Assembly (NCBI GenBank): GCA_932294295.1 | Contig: OW028586.1 | Location: 6,601,701-6,665,700 of the forward strand | Direction of reading: 5' to 3' | DNA length: 64,000 nt | From: Alitta virens | Lineage: Eukaryota; Annelida; Polychaeta; Phyllodocida; Nereididae | Shown: in pieces, positions 25,701-40,700 of the stretch | Layout of the letters: every line of letters begins with the position of its first letter | Numbering within the stretch: the stretch's first letter is position 1 | Made by a program: the position numbers and the translations under genes | The notes under the pieces: model-generated | The model's database searches: none | What the model was told of the DNA's origin: nothing | What the model saw: the letters and a program-made list of their open reading frames with translations, nothing else

Positions 25701-28700
25701 GGTTTATGAAAGGCCATGCATTTACTTTAGTTGACATTTAAGGACAGTTTATTAAATATCAGCCATTCGCTTACTTTGTTTAGTTGTGTATTTATGTACT
25801 CAGCAGAAAAGTGTGAGCTGTAGTCTTTAGTATTTAGAGAGATAAACAGAGTTGCATCATCAGCATAACTAATGAACTTAAATGAATCGGTGGATAATGA
25901 AAAATCATTTATATAGATAGAAAACAATAGGGGACCTAAGATTGAGCCTTGAGGCACTCCTGTTCTAACTATTAATTCATGAGATGTTTTGTCCTTAAAT
26001 TCCACGTATTGTGATCTGTCATGTAGGTAACTGCTAAGACGAGATAGAGCCTGTCCTCTGACTCCATAGTGTTTGAGTTTATGTAATAATATATTGTGGT
26101 CTATAGTATCAAATGCTTTTGAAAGGTCGATAAAAATACTAAAAATTGGTAGATTGCCTTTATCCATTTCAAAAATAAATTTGTCAGTTAGTTCAAGAGC
26201 TGCAAATTCGGTAGAATGTAGTTCACGCAATCCATATTGACTAGAGAAGTATAAATTATTGGACTTGAAATATGAATGCAGTTTGTTGAAGATTGATTTT
26301 TCAAACACTTTGGAGATAGAGGGCAGGAGTGATATTGGACGGTAGTTAGTTAACAAGTCTGTATCTATGCATGAGGGAGATTTCTCCATATATTTGCAAG
26401 CATTCAAGCTATAGAAAGCATTTAAAGTAGGATGAGTGTCATTAGTGAAAGATACAATATCCACCTCATGTCTGCTGCCATAGTAAAGCATTCTTTGGGC
26501 AAGGTGTCATACGGCATTTTAGATCTGGCTGACTAAAAACTCAAGTTGGCATGCAAGTGTCTGGAAATTGCAAATACAAATAGTTACAGTAGTCAGATTA
26601 TTGTATGTCATTCATTATAATTATCAGTTTATTTCCTAAAGAAGATTCATGATCATATGCAAAGATGAATCACCTTATGCCAAATAGCCAGCAGGTTTAA
26701 CTTGTGAAAGACTCATTTGCACTAGAGGACTTTGCAATTGGTGTGTGCGGGTGATATTTGGTTTTACATATTATCTTGAATGGAATATATAAAGTAAGAA
26801 CCCTGCTTCAGCCATCTCATTGTCAAGAACACCTCACCATTAAAACCGTCTGTTTGTAACCACGTAAATAGCTGTATACAGGAGAAGAACACTCATTATC
26901 TACCCATTAAATATGAGTTGCATAACTGATGAGCGGATGATATATGTAGTTTAACCTAAATGAAATGCTATGAAATAAACATAATGTTAATTGGTGAGAA
27001 ATCGACTCCTATAAATGTCACACCAGTGTCAATGACCGTGTTGCCATTGACAATTAAGCATGACACTGTAACATGACAATAGGATGTGTGCAAAGCCAGC
27101 TGGAGGAGTGATGCATACATATGGGATGAGCCAATAGTAAGAGGTGTAAAACCTAATTGGCCGTCCTCGCAGGTGGCCGTTTTCTCAATTGGCCATCGTA
27201 GAATGGTGGTCATCTTGGTGATTGGCCGTCTTAGTGTATTGGCCGTCATGAATTTCGCCATTTTGACTGAAACCCACAGCCACGACGTCACTAGCCCAAG
27301 ACAGTTTAAATCAATATTTTAACTTATTTCTTTTATACACTGACTATAACTAAGTATTGCATTGTTTTGTATTGTATTGTACAGTGGCAGCTCTGATGGC
27401 TTTGATATGTCACAGCCACAGTTGTGGCCTATTTGCAGTAGGTGAATAATTCAACGGCTAACCTGTCAAATTCCCTGCTCGATGCTACACATTAAATGGA
27501 ATCCTTTGCAACTGTAATGTGAGCTATCATTCTGTTCAGTCATCATTGAATTGAAAGGCACAAAACCAAGTTAAAGCACACAGAAGCCTAGAATGCAATA
27601 TTCTGAGAGTAAGGCAGCTGGTTTTGGTTTTGCCAATTTACTTTCATGAAATACCAGAAATTTAGTTTTCTCCATACAATTTGGTATTTCTAATATATTT
27701 TTTTTCAAGAAACCGATACTGGTATGGTGTAGGAGACAAGCCCAAAAATCAATTTTGATTTTGTAACTTTTTCTAAATAATGCCTGTAATTAAGGCTTTC
27801 TAAATCTACATTTTTCTAAATACTTATTAAAAAATTCATTTTTTAGAAAAATTTTAGAATGGGGATTTATTAGTCCTTGTATGAGGGAATGACTTTCCCT
27901 GTATTGGCTTAAGACAGAACCTCTATGTCTATTACTGTCCCTGTATGAGCACGTTTCGGGGTCTTTTATAGGTCACCAAACTAGCCTACACCCATGACCA
28001 CATATTCTAAATATTAATTCAAATATATTTAAAAACAGGATAACAAAAAATAAATAAATTGCATATACATTAAATCAAACAGGATCTTGGTCATGTTACT
28101 TCGTAATGTCCGAATCCTTAGCAACATCCAATACAATATGCTGCCATACATCCATGCTGGAAGACAATGAAGCATTCTTATTGGCTCACACCAGCTGATC
28201 AGAATATATATTTATATGAACTGCAATCATGCACTTTTTTACATAATATAGTTTCAACATGCGGGGACCTTTTCCCTTCTTTTCTATAAGATGTAAAGTG
28301 TCCTCAGTGGTTTTTGCACAAAAATGATGCAGTTCAATAAACAGTACATGAAGCGCAAAAATAACTTTGGGTTCTTATTGGGGTGTTTTTTTAAATTACT
28401 TATTATTATTTATATTTTTTTCCAGAACTCCACCATGGATTGGTTTATTTCAGGATCCAGGGTAAATAAATTTAATAAAACTACCTTTAGATTAATTTAA
28501 ATTCATGCTGTCATTGATTGGTTGATATTTACTGCATAACTTTATGAAGATGACATGTGTAGTTTTTACCATCCAAGTGTAAACTTTTTCGATTTGAATT
28601 GATTTATTGTTGTTGTTTGTTTCAGTCCCAAAGTCTTCAAATGGCTATCTGGAGCACCAGTGACTTGGACCAACTGGGGCTACACACGTAGCTTTACTAT

Positions 28701-31700
28701 GACTGAAAATGCTGTAATGATTGAAAACTCAGGTTATTGGCATAGGTCTGGCAGTCAGACTCATGCAACAATTTGTGAAATAGTACTCAACAATGCTGGT
28801 GAGTTAACTGGCATTAGTACAATGCCCGCCTCTTTCAAACACGCATATTTTAAAATTCCCTTGGGGTGGACCGCTTAACACAGATTTGACTATATAATCT
28901 GTGAAAACTCAGAGATATCTTAAGTCTTTGGCAGTACAAGGTCCTTTCCTCTGGAATCGGCTCCCTTTACAGATTCAAACTAAAAATTTGCCTTTAAAAA
29001 TAAAGATATAAACACACACATAAATTATGATGCAACACAGTAAAATCAGTATAAAACCTTCACAACATAAAAAAAAACAGTGTACAAAGTTTATTGTTTA
29101 TGTCTATTAATCATTCAGGACTATTCGCTTTATCATTGTATGCTGAATACAAATACAAGTGAAGGGTAGTTAACTGCGACTTCATGTTAAATGTTTTTTC
29201 AATGTGAATTATTATGAGATTACTCAACATCAAATTGTTTTTGTTTCAGTTTCTCAACCCTGTAAACCAATTTGGTTCATGAGACATAAAGAGTACATTC
29301 CTGGTGTCCCAGTCACTTTGACGAATGTTTCGTTTACCAGATGTTTAGGAGAATGTCTTCACAGCACCAACCCAAGTTGTCAGTCAGTGCAATATAACCA
29401 TCCGACAAAGAGCTGTCATATCAGCTCAGCCAGAGACAATTTTACTAGCTCAACAGCTGCCTCAGATATCAACTGGGACTACTTAGAAGTGTTTTGTTCA
29501 GGTATTAAAACTCACTGAATATATATCTAGGAACATTAATATTATATATGTTCTCCACTTGCATTCAGATGCACTAGTTCATGGTGTTATTAATATCATA
29601 AAATAAAAGAACTTGAATTGTAATTATTATATAAAACTTATGCACAATTTAACTATGATGACATGCAAAAAGATTTGGAAACTCACTTTACATGATTTTA
29701 TCACTCCTGAACCATCGTGTATGATAGTCATCACATCCAAAATATTGCTGATTATTTTTTCTTTTTTTTTAAATAAAATCATGGAACTCGATACACTCCA
29801 ATAATTGAAAAATATCAAAATTGGATGAGAAATATTTTCATACCTGGGTTTGCTTTGATCTTTTGCAGATTGCAATACTGAACTGATTGGCAACCTTCCG
29901 AACACTTCATTCTTTTCTCCAGCTGCTGTGGTTTCCGATCAAGAACCAAATCAAGGAAGAATCTTTAACCAGTTCAGAAAAATGCCAATGTACCGTGGTA
30001 CTTGGCTTGGGACTCCATATAGTGACAGATTGTGGCTCAGAGTAGGTATTGGCTCATTGGGTGTAATATTACAGTTGTTTCAAGATGAAGCTTACTTTCG
30101 TGTGTTTTTCATTTAAAAAAATTAAACATTATTGGCTTCACTGGTGGGACATTGTGTCATATCTTATCTTATCTTATCTTATCTTATCTTATCTTATCAC
30201 AGCTGCTGTGAAAAGTACTTGATGCTGTGGTCTAGCGGTTAGGGCATTCATCTGCTAATCATGAGGTAGCAGGTTTGTACCCAACTATACCATGGGAGGA
30301 TTTTGGCAAGAGGATTCCTCCTGCAATCAATAGATAGATAGATAGATAATAGATAGATATGGAAAGTGCAGCTTTCTAATGCAAGTTCTCGTTGCTAGCG
30401 AGAATTGATTGATAAGGTGAGAGAGATAGAGGAGGAGTCCACCTATTTTATACATTTACTGATGGGTGGGATCTTTTACTTGCCTTAGCATAGACACCGA
30501 GTACAAGGGACCATCAATATAACAAATGACATCCAGCTAAGATGTAGCTCATGAGGAGTGCTCAGGCAGGGAATCGACATTTATGGCATTGGTGTGAGCT
30601 CCTAAGCCCTGGTGGTTAACTCTCGTGACCCAAATTCATAGCTAATTGAGGACTCTGGATTGATCTGTCAAAGGTGTACTTGTAAAATTGTGTACACTAC
30701 ATACCATTCAAAAGATTCCATAAAAAGTGACAGGCAAAAGTTTGATATTCTTAGTTATTATTTATTTAGGTAAAAAGTGACATTAGACATTCATGTTTTT
30801 CTTAAACGGTGACATGGGCCATTCTTCCTATTTTTGAGACCCATGTAGGCCCCTGCTATGAAAAATACATATCAAGAATGTGGTACACTGGATTTGGCTG
30901 TATGAGAACACTCAAGTGTCCAGGTGAAGGCTTCTGATTGGCTGAAATTGGGTCGTGGACCTGGAGGTAGACAGGCACGGACTACGTATAGAGAAGACAC
31001 TCGCTTCTTAAATTTGGGTTGAAAAGCATTCTCAAATTTTGCAAGCTTCTTTTCATTAGTACATGCTGCAGATTTCAATGATTAGATTTGCTGGCTGACG
31101 TCTGAGGCCATGATGTTGATTCGGAGATTCAATCAATTTAAAATATACCGAATGAACTCAGTTAAAAATACACCAATTTTGTTTTCGTTTCAATTACAGA
31201 TTGACCTTGGAAAGACTTACCGAATCGAAGCTTTGATGCTTCAGGGATCACCGGCCAATGAATTCTACCGTGACTCAGATTTGCAGTTTCTAACCAAATG
31301 GCGGTTTTTGTACAGTGCAGATGGAGAAAACTTCAACTTCTATTCTGAAGATGGCAACATTACTGATGTGGTGAGGTTGGCTGTTAAGTTGAAAACTACA
31401 AATACCTAACTGTTCTACCCCTATCTACATCAGCATAAAATAAACTATAGTTGAAGATTTGCTATGAGTAGTACTCTACAGTGATAAGGGCATGGGTTTT
31501 TGTCAATGAACTCCTACATAGGACATGTCTTTTTTATATATATATAATTTTTTCATTCTCTATTAGATTTTTCCTGGTTGTACTGGGGCAGAACGACTTC
31601 TTGGAATACCGTTACGTGAACCTGTGTTTGCTCGATTCTTGATGATAAACGTGGTTGCTTATACATATGAACCATCAGTGAGGTTTGGGGCATTGGGTTG

Positions 31701-34700
31701 TCCTTCAAATTACGACCTTATCTCAGGTAAGTCACAAAAACAATACAATTATTTGAAAGAATTGTAATACAAGGACCACTGAAGTATTACCAAATTAAGA
31801 TGTCACTTGTTGTACTAGCATATTCTCTGTCTCAGAGAAAATTTAAACTGTCCCAACGATTTTCTCACATTTTGCTAATAATTGCCATGTAAATTGGTTC
31901 AGGTCCAAATGGACAAATCACAAAAAAAATTAAAAAAAAGAAAACATCTGTATCGACTGTATCCTGGTGCAGAGATAGGTTCCTTATTACCCAATCCAGC
32001 AATATGGTGGGAAAAGTGATTTGCAGCCTACCTTGAAGTGGCTGACCATCAAAGATTGTGAGTGTCACTTGTTAAGGATTGGTTTAGCCATCCTGTTGCT
32101 ACTGAACAATTACATAGCACAGGAATTATATTAATTGTAAGAGTAGATCATAATATGTATTGGTGTTAACATCCGATCGAATGCACCCAATAATCGAGTT
32201 ATTTAAGTATTGTCTGTGTTGGTGTATAGTGAAATGTTTTGTACTAAGAACCAATACTGAATTACTAATAAGGGAAAAAAAATCAGGTTGGTCAAAGTCT
32301 TCATTGTGTGCAGCATTTTCAAATGGTTTTATTTCTTGCCATACTTTGATATGTTTAGATTGGAAACACCCACTTGGGATGTCGGATGGGTTCATCCATG
32401 ACAGTCAAATGACGACCTCTTCCGAGTACCACAGTTATCCTCCACATCGTGCACGGTTACCTCTCAAGGTGATACTATCATATAACCAACTATCTGCATT
32501 ACGGATCTACTCACGCAATACATTAGCCATATCTGGCACCACCTACCAACCTACAGCTGAAACAAATAATTTATTCTACTAAATAAATGAAAGAACCCCA
32601 TATCATGCAGTACATTTATGTTTCAGGAAATGTTCGGTTACCAATTCCCGTTTTTTGTTATGTATAATCCTGGATGGTGGCAGGTGGACTTCATCCTGCC
32701 TCACCACCTTAAAGCAATGTCCGTCCTGGGGAGACATTTTGATGGTTTCATTCAGTACGTAAAAAGAGCTCACCTGACCATGAGCAATGACAGTTTCACC
32801 TGGACTGCATTCATGGATGGCAAGGTACCAACAGAACCTAGAACAGTTTTCATAACATAATGGAGTTGCCTATATATTCACCCATTTTCTGTTTGGCCCA
32901 AGTTAAGCACTGTAAACTCAATGTCAGGACAACCCAGTTGGCCGAATACCTTGTTGGCCCACTCTCTATCCAATTCCTGAAACTGAATCACTTCTGTGCT
33001 CATTATCTCTTCGATCTGACAATTTGGTCATAATCATGCATAGTCTTTTAGATATTTTGGTCATGGATAAATAAATAAATAAATAAAATGGGATCAAGAC
33101 CATCCTCCTTTGCTGAGGTAAGAAGAAAAAAGAGTTTTATCATTACATGTTGTAGTACTTTTTCTGTACATAAAATTCACATTCAACTGCACTTGTGACA
33201 GTGAAAAGGATAAAAATCAACAGAATTGAAATAGGAAGCGTCTGTTACAAGTAAAATAAGAATGAGTCTGTAAACTCTTCTTAATTAAGCTCTTTAATTT
33301 ATAAATGTTACAGAAGAATATTTGCTTACTTTCAGAAAATTGCCTTCTCATTTGATAATGAAGCAAAAACCAAAGTGGAGCTTGGTCTGTTGGCTCGATA
33401 TTTAAGAATACACGTCGGAGGGACAGGAGATGATTATTATGGACACCGGACAATGCGTGTGGAGTTTTATGGTTATCCAATTGGTGAGAATCAATCAGAA
33501 AATTGTGTTGCTAAAAATACAGATAATGATACAACAACCATTAAACTTGCATTAGAGGTGCATTGCTCAATAAAGTGCATTTGTGTGAGAGGTAAAAATA
33601 CAGATAATGCTTTTGATGATTTGTGGAGTAGGAATTATTAATCATGAGTTATGTTCCTGTGTGTTTCAAAACAGTCATACTATGCCTCAGTGAGCATCAA
33701 GTCATAGCTATGGCCCATCTGTGGCCAAGATATAGTTGATAACTCACTGAGGGTACAGGTAGATATGATTCAGTGAATTTTTCATGTGAGATCCCTTGAT
33801 ACGAGCTCCGAGGTAGAGGCCAGTGGAGCTGCTCTATACCACCTAATGACAATGACAATGACAAAAAATGTATTAGTCCCATGGGGAAAGTCAGCAACAA
33901 AAAGAGGCAAGGAGACGCCTCTTAAACAATTATATGTCATTTCTGAGGGGCCACCTTATGATTTCGACATATTCTTTTGGAAATAACTTAAATTTGGATT
34001 GATGGAATGATATGCACATACACTTTTGAAATACATAGATATCATTATAAATTAGTGACATTTGGCAAGGACTCTTCTGTGGAGCAATTTTGATCACAGA
34101 AGTATCAATATTTGTTAAGGCAAACTTCATTGTAAGAATAAAATGTCCTCTAATGTATGTTTTGAAGCCATCCAACCTATGGGTTGTTGTTTTATCTTTG
34201 AAATTTTGATACTTTGTGTTGTATCTGTTGGGTAGTCCATATGCAATGCCTTTTTTGCCAAATTATGCTTGACAATGGGTGTTCGAAGATTGCGGCATTG
34301 TCCAATTGTGAGCTCTTAAAAATAACAATAGATTAAATGGTGTAATCCAACTGTTAGCTGTAAATTAAGTGTGCCATTTATGATAATCTATTAAAGTTTC
34401 AGTGCTGGATTATTAAACATTATATATAAAGACACCGGAATAAGAAACATCAGTTTGAAATATTCTATAATGAAAAATTACTGTTTCTGGTGTTGCCATC
34501 ATTGCAAAAATTATAATTTGGAGCCCTGACAGTGCATTTGAAAATTGGTGCTAACTTTTAATTTGCTAACTTTTTCTCTTATCAAGATTGCCCTGACAGT
34601 ACAGCCATCTACAGTGTGGCTGGTACTCCCCCAGCATGTCCATGCCATAGCCACATATCTATGTGTAAGACAGGTAAGGCCATATTTACAATGTGGGATC

Positions 34701-37700
34701 AGCAACGTATATTGAATTGTTCAGCAATAAATTTACATGCGCGTAATTAGCCATAAATCACTTTAAAGTCTAATTAAATTACGTGACTGCCAAGTAATGA
34801 TCTTGTATTGAAATCAAACTACCCGGATAGCATTTGACATCGTATTGACATCGGCCTTATTTGGGCGAAGTCAAACCAACGTAGTAGCATGTCAGGGTAC
34901 CGGCCAATGTGTGCTAATGCAACATTGAACATTTTATTGTTATATTACACATTAAAACTTCAACACATATGATATTGGCATATTGCATGTAGTCAGGGAA
35001 TAATATATTTATTAAAGAAAAAGAGGAATAATGTCATATATAACTGCAGGTTCATCAGCTGTGACTCTTGAGTTGAGCAAGACAGGTCTTCACCATTTAA
35101 CTGGAATCAAACTTCTTGTTCTGTCGGGATCTGCTTCAGAAATTGCAAACAGTATTGAGATCAGCCATTCTCACAATGGCACTGTCTTTTTGGATATACC
35201 AAGGGACATGGTTTGTATAAAATGTATAACATATAACATCATTTTGATTGTGGCTTATTGCGGCTATTACCTCCATGGATAAAATACATGTTAAAATGTG
35301 AAAGTACATACAGTTGCAAAATTTACTCATAATAGCGAAACGATCTTAGTAATGAGGTAAAATAAAATGGTATGAGTATAATTGAGTCCAACAATGGGTG
35401 ATCTTAATTGTGAGGTGGTTCGCTCTTAAGCCCAGTTGGCATGGCATAATCCTTTACTATTGATTTTACAGATGTTTATCTTCTCTGACTCTGGATCAGT
35501 CACTGTCAAGATGAAACGTGCTCGCAGAGCAATTAAACTGCGCATTAAAATTGGTACCGCAGTTCAGAATTTCTGCAGCGAAGTTAAGCTCTTCTCTTGC
35601 AAAGCAGAAGGTAACTAAGTACATGTAACACATTTTTTGCCTGACTTTCATTTGTCATTGCAGCTGTGTGTGAACATAGTTCTGCAGAAGAGCCAACCAA
35701 AATAAGTTTAAGTGTGGAAATAATACATTCCTTAAGGGGCATTCACACTGTTACAAAAACGTACGTATGCCTACGGATGTAAAAAATGGGCTGTAGGTGG
35801 TAACTCGTGGCAAAATAATCATGTATAAATTTTTTCAATGGACGTACTCGAGGCAGTCTTATATGGAACGGTGGACGTTCGTCAAACGGTCCCTGAACGT
35901 CTGTTGCCAGGCATAGTTAGGCATCCGTGAGGCATCTATATAACGTTAATATATCGTTGGTATATCACTCGTATATCGCTCGTAGATTGCCCGTATATCG
36001 CCTGTAGATCGCTCGAGTGGTTAAACGATGGGCAAGGATAAGCACGGAAAACGACGGGCGGGCGACGGACATCCGCCAAGCATGTTGCAAGTGTCCTACG
36101 AGTGAACCGCGATTGGATGGCAATTACACACGGATGGACAGTGGCTATGCATGGCTACATATGGCCACAGACATACATAGAAGGTATGTAGAATGCTCGG
36201 CGAGTGAATAGATCATATAAACGTCCGCCAAAGATTTAGACATGTTTAAAATGTTTTGCCCTCTCCACATATGCTCTTGAGTGGTCAGGTGCGACCAGGA
36301 GAGTTCTATGGATTAGCAAGAGTGTCCTTGAAATGCTCGGTGAGTGAATCACATATGGCCAAGGATGAGCAAGAGTAAAAAAGATTTTTTTTTATACGTG
36401 GTTACTCGTAGGTCATATCCGTGACAGTGTGAACGCCTCTTTTCTTGCACAAAATAGTTTGCAGTTATCATTACTGCATTGATAAAGTTGCAAATATATG
36501 GTGCAGGCACTATAAAATTTAGATTCAGATTCATTTATTTTGCCCACTATTATTGCAAAAACATGTTAAAAAATACAGAGATTATCATTTAATAAAATAT
36601 GGACTCCTCTAAGATGATCATGTCATCGCTGCTGAGGGGCCACCCACAAACCAACACTAACTGTAGAAAATTACAATGATGTCAGCACTTGGAGTCCAGA
36701 CACTACAAGTTATGACGCACGAAACAGTCAATAACTATCAATAATCTTTTTCTTAATGTAAATTTTAAACTATATATGGAGTGAGTATAAAATTTGTCCT
36801 GAATATCAATTGGCATATCATCAAAATAATAAGGAACCTATAGCTTATAAATTGTCTTGAGAACTTGTTATGCCTCACAGCAGGCACTCATCGATTCCTT
36901 CTTGCTCCAGTTAAGTATTCATGAAAGTAATCATCACTCAAACTTAGCCAAAAAAAAACTGGTAACAATTGATTTTTATATTTGTAACAAAATAAGTAGT
37001 CATGCAGTGCACATAGATCATCAATCTTAGGATAAAATAACCGTTTGAATAAAACATCAGTATGACTTCAATAGCCACTTTTTGTCAATATTATAACTAT
37101 TCTTCTTTGCAATGAGAAAAGTCTTCTGGCTTTTGAGCCCCAAATAAGTAGGCCATAACTAATATAAGGCAGTATCAAAGAATTATAAATATGTTTTAAT
37201 GCACTGATTAGGAGAAAACGTTTAAGTTTATTCATTACCCCAGTAGTTTTTGAAACCTTATTTGCTGCCATGTTTAAGTGATTTTTCCACGTAAGATTAT
37301 TGTCAAGAATAACCCCAAGTAAATAAAATTGTTAATATATATTTTTTTTTTGGTTATCAAAATTTAAATTGGGACATTTTATAATTCTTTGATACATGTG
37401 AAACAATATTGCTTTTGTTTTTGAAGTATTTAATGACAATTTGTTTCATTTCGACCAGTCATTAACATTTTGTAGTTCATTGTTAATTGTTTCATTATCC
37501 CCTGTGGTACTTATACTAGTAATTAAAGTTGTATCGTCTGTGTACAATACAGGATAGAAAATATTTGTTGCTAGATATAAATCATTTATATATATTTATT
37601 CCTTAGTATTCTTTTATCTGGTTTTTAATGAAGTTAATTGTCTTTCATACTGTGAAGTGAAAGTGACTTGAGTTTAGTATATAACTTGTCATAATAAGAG

Positions 37701-40700
37701 ATTGATTTCAAAATACCAAAAGGAATCCACTTGGATTTTTTATATCTATATTTATTAAATTTAAAATACCGTACTTTGAAATGTTTTCTTCTAATCTGAT
37801 CTGACTGCAAATTATACTTCAAATTACTGTATGCTTCTGTTGATGAAGTTACTACTTTAATTTGTGTATTTGGTTTTTTGTTAAACTTTAAATAATCTAA
37901 AAAGATAAAATACGGCAAATGGTCGGAAATTTAATTAATCAAAATACCAGAAGTAGTATAAAAAAACATTACTAGAAATTTTAACAAATTATCTATAAGT
38001 GTACCCTGATGCTGAGTTAATCTGGTAGTCATAGTAATTTTAGGTATGTATTTACATTACTATTTTCAGTACATTTCAGAAGATTTAAGTTGAAATCACC
38101 AGTGACTAATATATCCTTCACATTTCCAAAGTTATTTAAAACAGCATTTATTTCATCTTTAAATGTATTAATATTTTCTACAGTTTGTCTGGGAGGGCTA
38201 TTTATATTACCTAGAACCACTTTTTTTATACACATACTACTCACTTAAACAGATCTCTAAACAGTCCATCCCAAATTTCTGAATCATATTAGACAAAAGT
38301 TAAAACATAAATCCTCACGTAAATAAATAGCTACCCCTAATAACTATACAAATCAATAATCATGAACATTTTGATGGGTTTTCCCAGAAAGTCGAACTTT
38401 TTGACATTATATCCTGTTGTGTATCATTTGATATCTTATCATTCTGGAAGCCACAGATCATTATAATTATGCCACATTATTTCATGTGCCTCACAAATCC
38501 ATACAAACTGACATAAAAACTTGAACTGTTACATTTCAGCATGTCCACCAGGTTTCATCCACATGGACGACATGTGTTATTACTTTGATCAGTCGTACAT
38601 CTCGATGACTGAAGACATGATGTATGTATGCCGTAATGCATCTTGGGTGACTCTCAATACTCTGGCCACTTTCAACAACTCTGAGCATCTACATATGCTG
38701 AACGTAGCTTGCAAATAGTGAGTATGGTGAACACTCTTAAGAGCACAAAGCTATGTACCAATAACAAGCACATCAGGCTTATGAGCAGTAGATTTCTTAG
38801 CATATAATGATGGATTGATTAAAAGCACATCAAACTACTATATTACATGGCTATGAACTACTTGGTTTAAGAGTACATAGCAATGAACCAATAACAAGCA
38901 CATCAAAACTGGTGAACACACGTTTAAGGAGCACAAAGCTATGAACCAGTAACAAGATAGATCATCAAACTTATGAACAAGGGTTTTTATAGCAAATAAC
39001 GATGGATTGATAACAACCACCAAAGGCTGGTGAACACCTGTTTCAAGAGCATATAGAAATGATATATTAACAAGCATATATCTTGCTGATGTGTACATTA
39101 GTTTTGGCAGCTTACAGCAATGAGGCATAATAATTGTTCCAGTTTCCCAACAACAAGTTTCTGGACTGGTCTGCGAGGTTACCCTGTGCCTGATCCTGAG
39201 ATACCCGGCTCACGATTTACCTATCGTTTTCTAAACGGAAATCCTTCAAGATGGCGACGCTGGTACCCTGGGCAGATGGATGATGCTGTAAGTAGACTGC
39301 ACTGGCTATTCCCAAATAACATGCAGATGTATGGCCAACATTGGGCAAGGGTTGGCAGAGAACGTTCGGCCAACATTAGCCTGTGCAAGTTGGAAAGTAC
39401 ACTGTACTTCCTAAAATGTTATGTTAATAAATAGAAATACTGCATATTGCAATTTACTATGTCCAGAGCTCATGTGAGGATTTATAAATATGATATACAA
39501 AAACTAATCTTTTTGTGGGCTTGACTTCAGCTGCAAGTGGATTAATTGCAATTTAATAGTTCTTCTTTGATATTCATTGAAATTTTCCCCTAATGACCTG
39601 CAGGTATTGTGAGCTCAGACTTCTGTCGGAAGACTTTTGACTCAATAATATGAAGTTCAGATAGCAGACAGATAGTCCTCATACGGTACCAGTATTTGGC
39701 AAATTTTATAAATATAGAAAAAAAACCTGAAATGTCTTTATACATTTTTAACATTTCAGCCGAATAAAGAGTATGGCATAACTCTACATTATGGTCTATG
39801 GGATGTGAACATGGCAGAACAAAGACCTTATGCATGTGAAACAAAGGCAGCATATTCAGGTAAGGCAATGATATTTGACAGCATCACTCGTCTGAAGTTT
39901 GTGCAAAGGCTCACTGATCGATGTGTTGACTGCTTGTTTCGGGTCACCGTACTCAATCACCGGGTCCACAGACGTGCTAATTTTGTCACAAACCTAGACA
40001 TGAGTTAGGGTCTTGCTTCAAACTGCAAAGAGCCCTAAAAGAAGGTCACATTAGTGTTGACCAATTGCCTTTTCATTAGGGGCCCAGGCTGAACACACCA
40101 GACTCCCTGGCCACCCCGATGACGGGGTCGATAATCATCCCTCGAATACAACCCCACCTAGTAGCTCCAGTGCAAATGATATATCACAATCACCTATTCA
40201 TCCAACCTGTCATGATCATCCTATCACCCCACTGTCCACCTTGCAGAACAATTCACCTTGCATGCCACTCATCCCTTGAAACCGGAATGACCCACGGTAT
40301 CAATAATTTTCTGATGACTCATCCTCGGTCGGCAGACTACAACTCAGCAAACAAAACATGATAAAAGGCACACTGCCTAGCAAAGAATCCATTATCGTAT
40401 TAGTTGACTCGGGAGCTTCCTCCTCATTAATTTGTGCTAAGACAATCCAGGCTTCACAATTTCTATCCCAATTGCTCAAGCGTGAAGCACCAGCACTTAA
40501 GTTTACTGTAGGAAATGGCGAGCAAATCCTTACTAAAGATGCCATGGACATCCCGCTTTCTATTGCAGGCCACTCCTTTAACATCGAAGTAAGAACAGTC
40601 GACACCTTAGCAGGTGTTGGTCTACATTTTAAATACATGACAATATTTTATGCAAAAAAGTTACTAGCAGCACAAAATGGATAAATGAAATATTTCCAAT

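Noticed and set aside
32160..32582. 140-codon plus-strand open frame
   Set aside because: Only the part after the acceptor at 32,358 belongs to exon 9, and it is read in a different, phase-consistent frame; the rest is intron.
39116..39142. Upstream AG at 39,116-39,117 as acceptor for exon 16
   Set aside because: Would give a stop four codons in; the AG at 39,141-39,142 restores the lectin core in frame.
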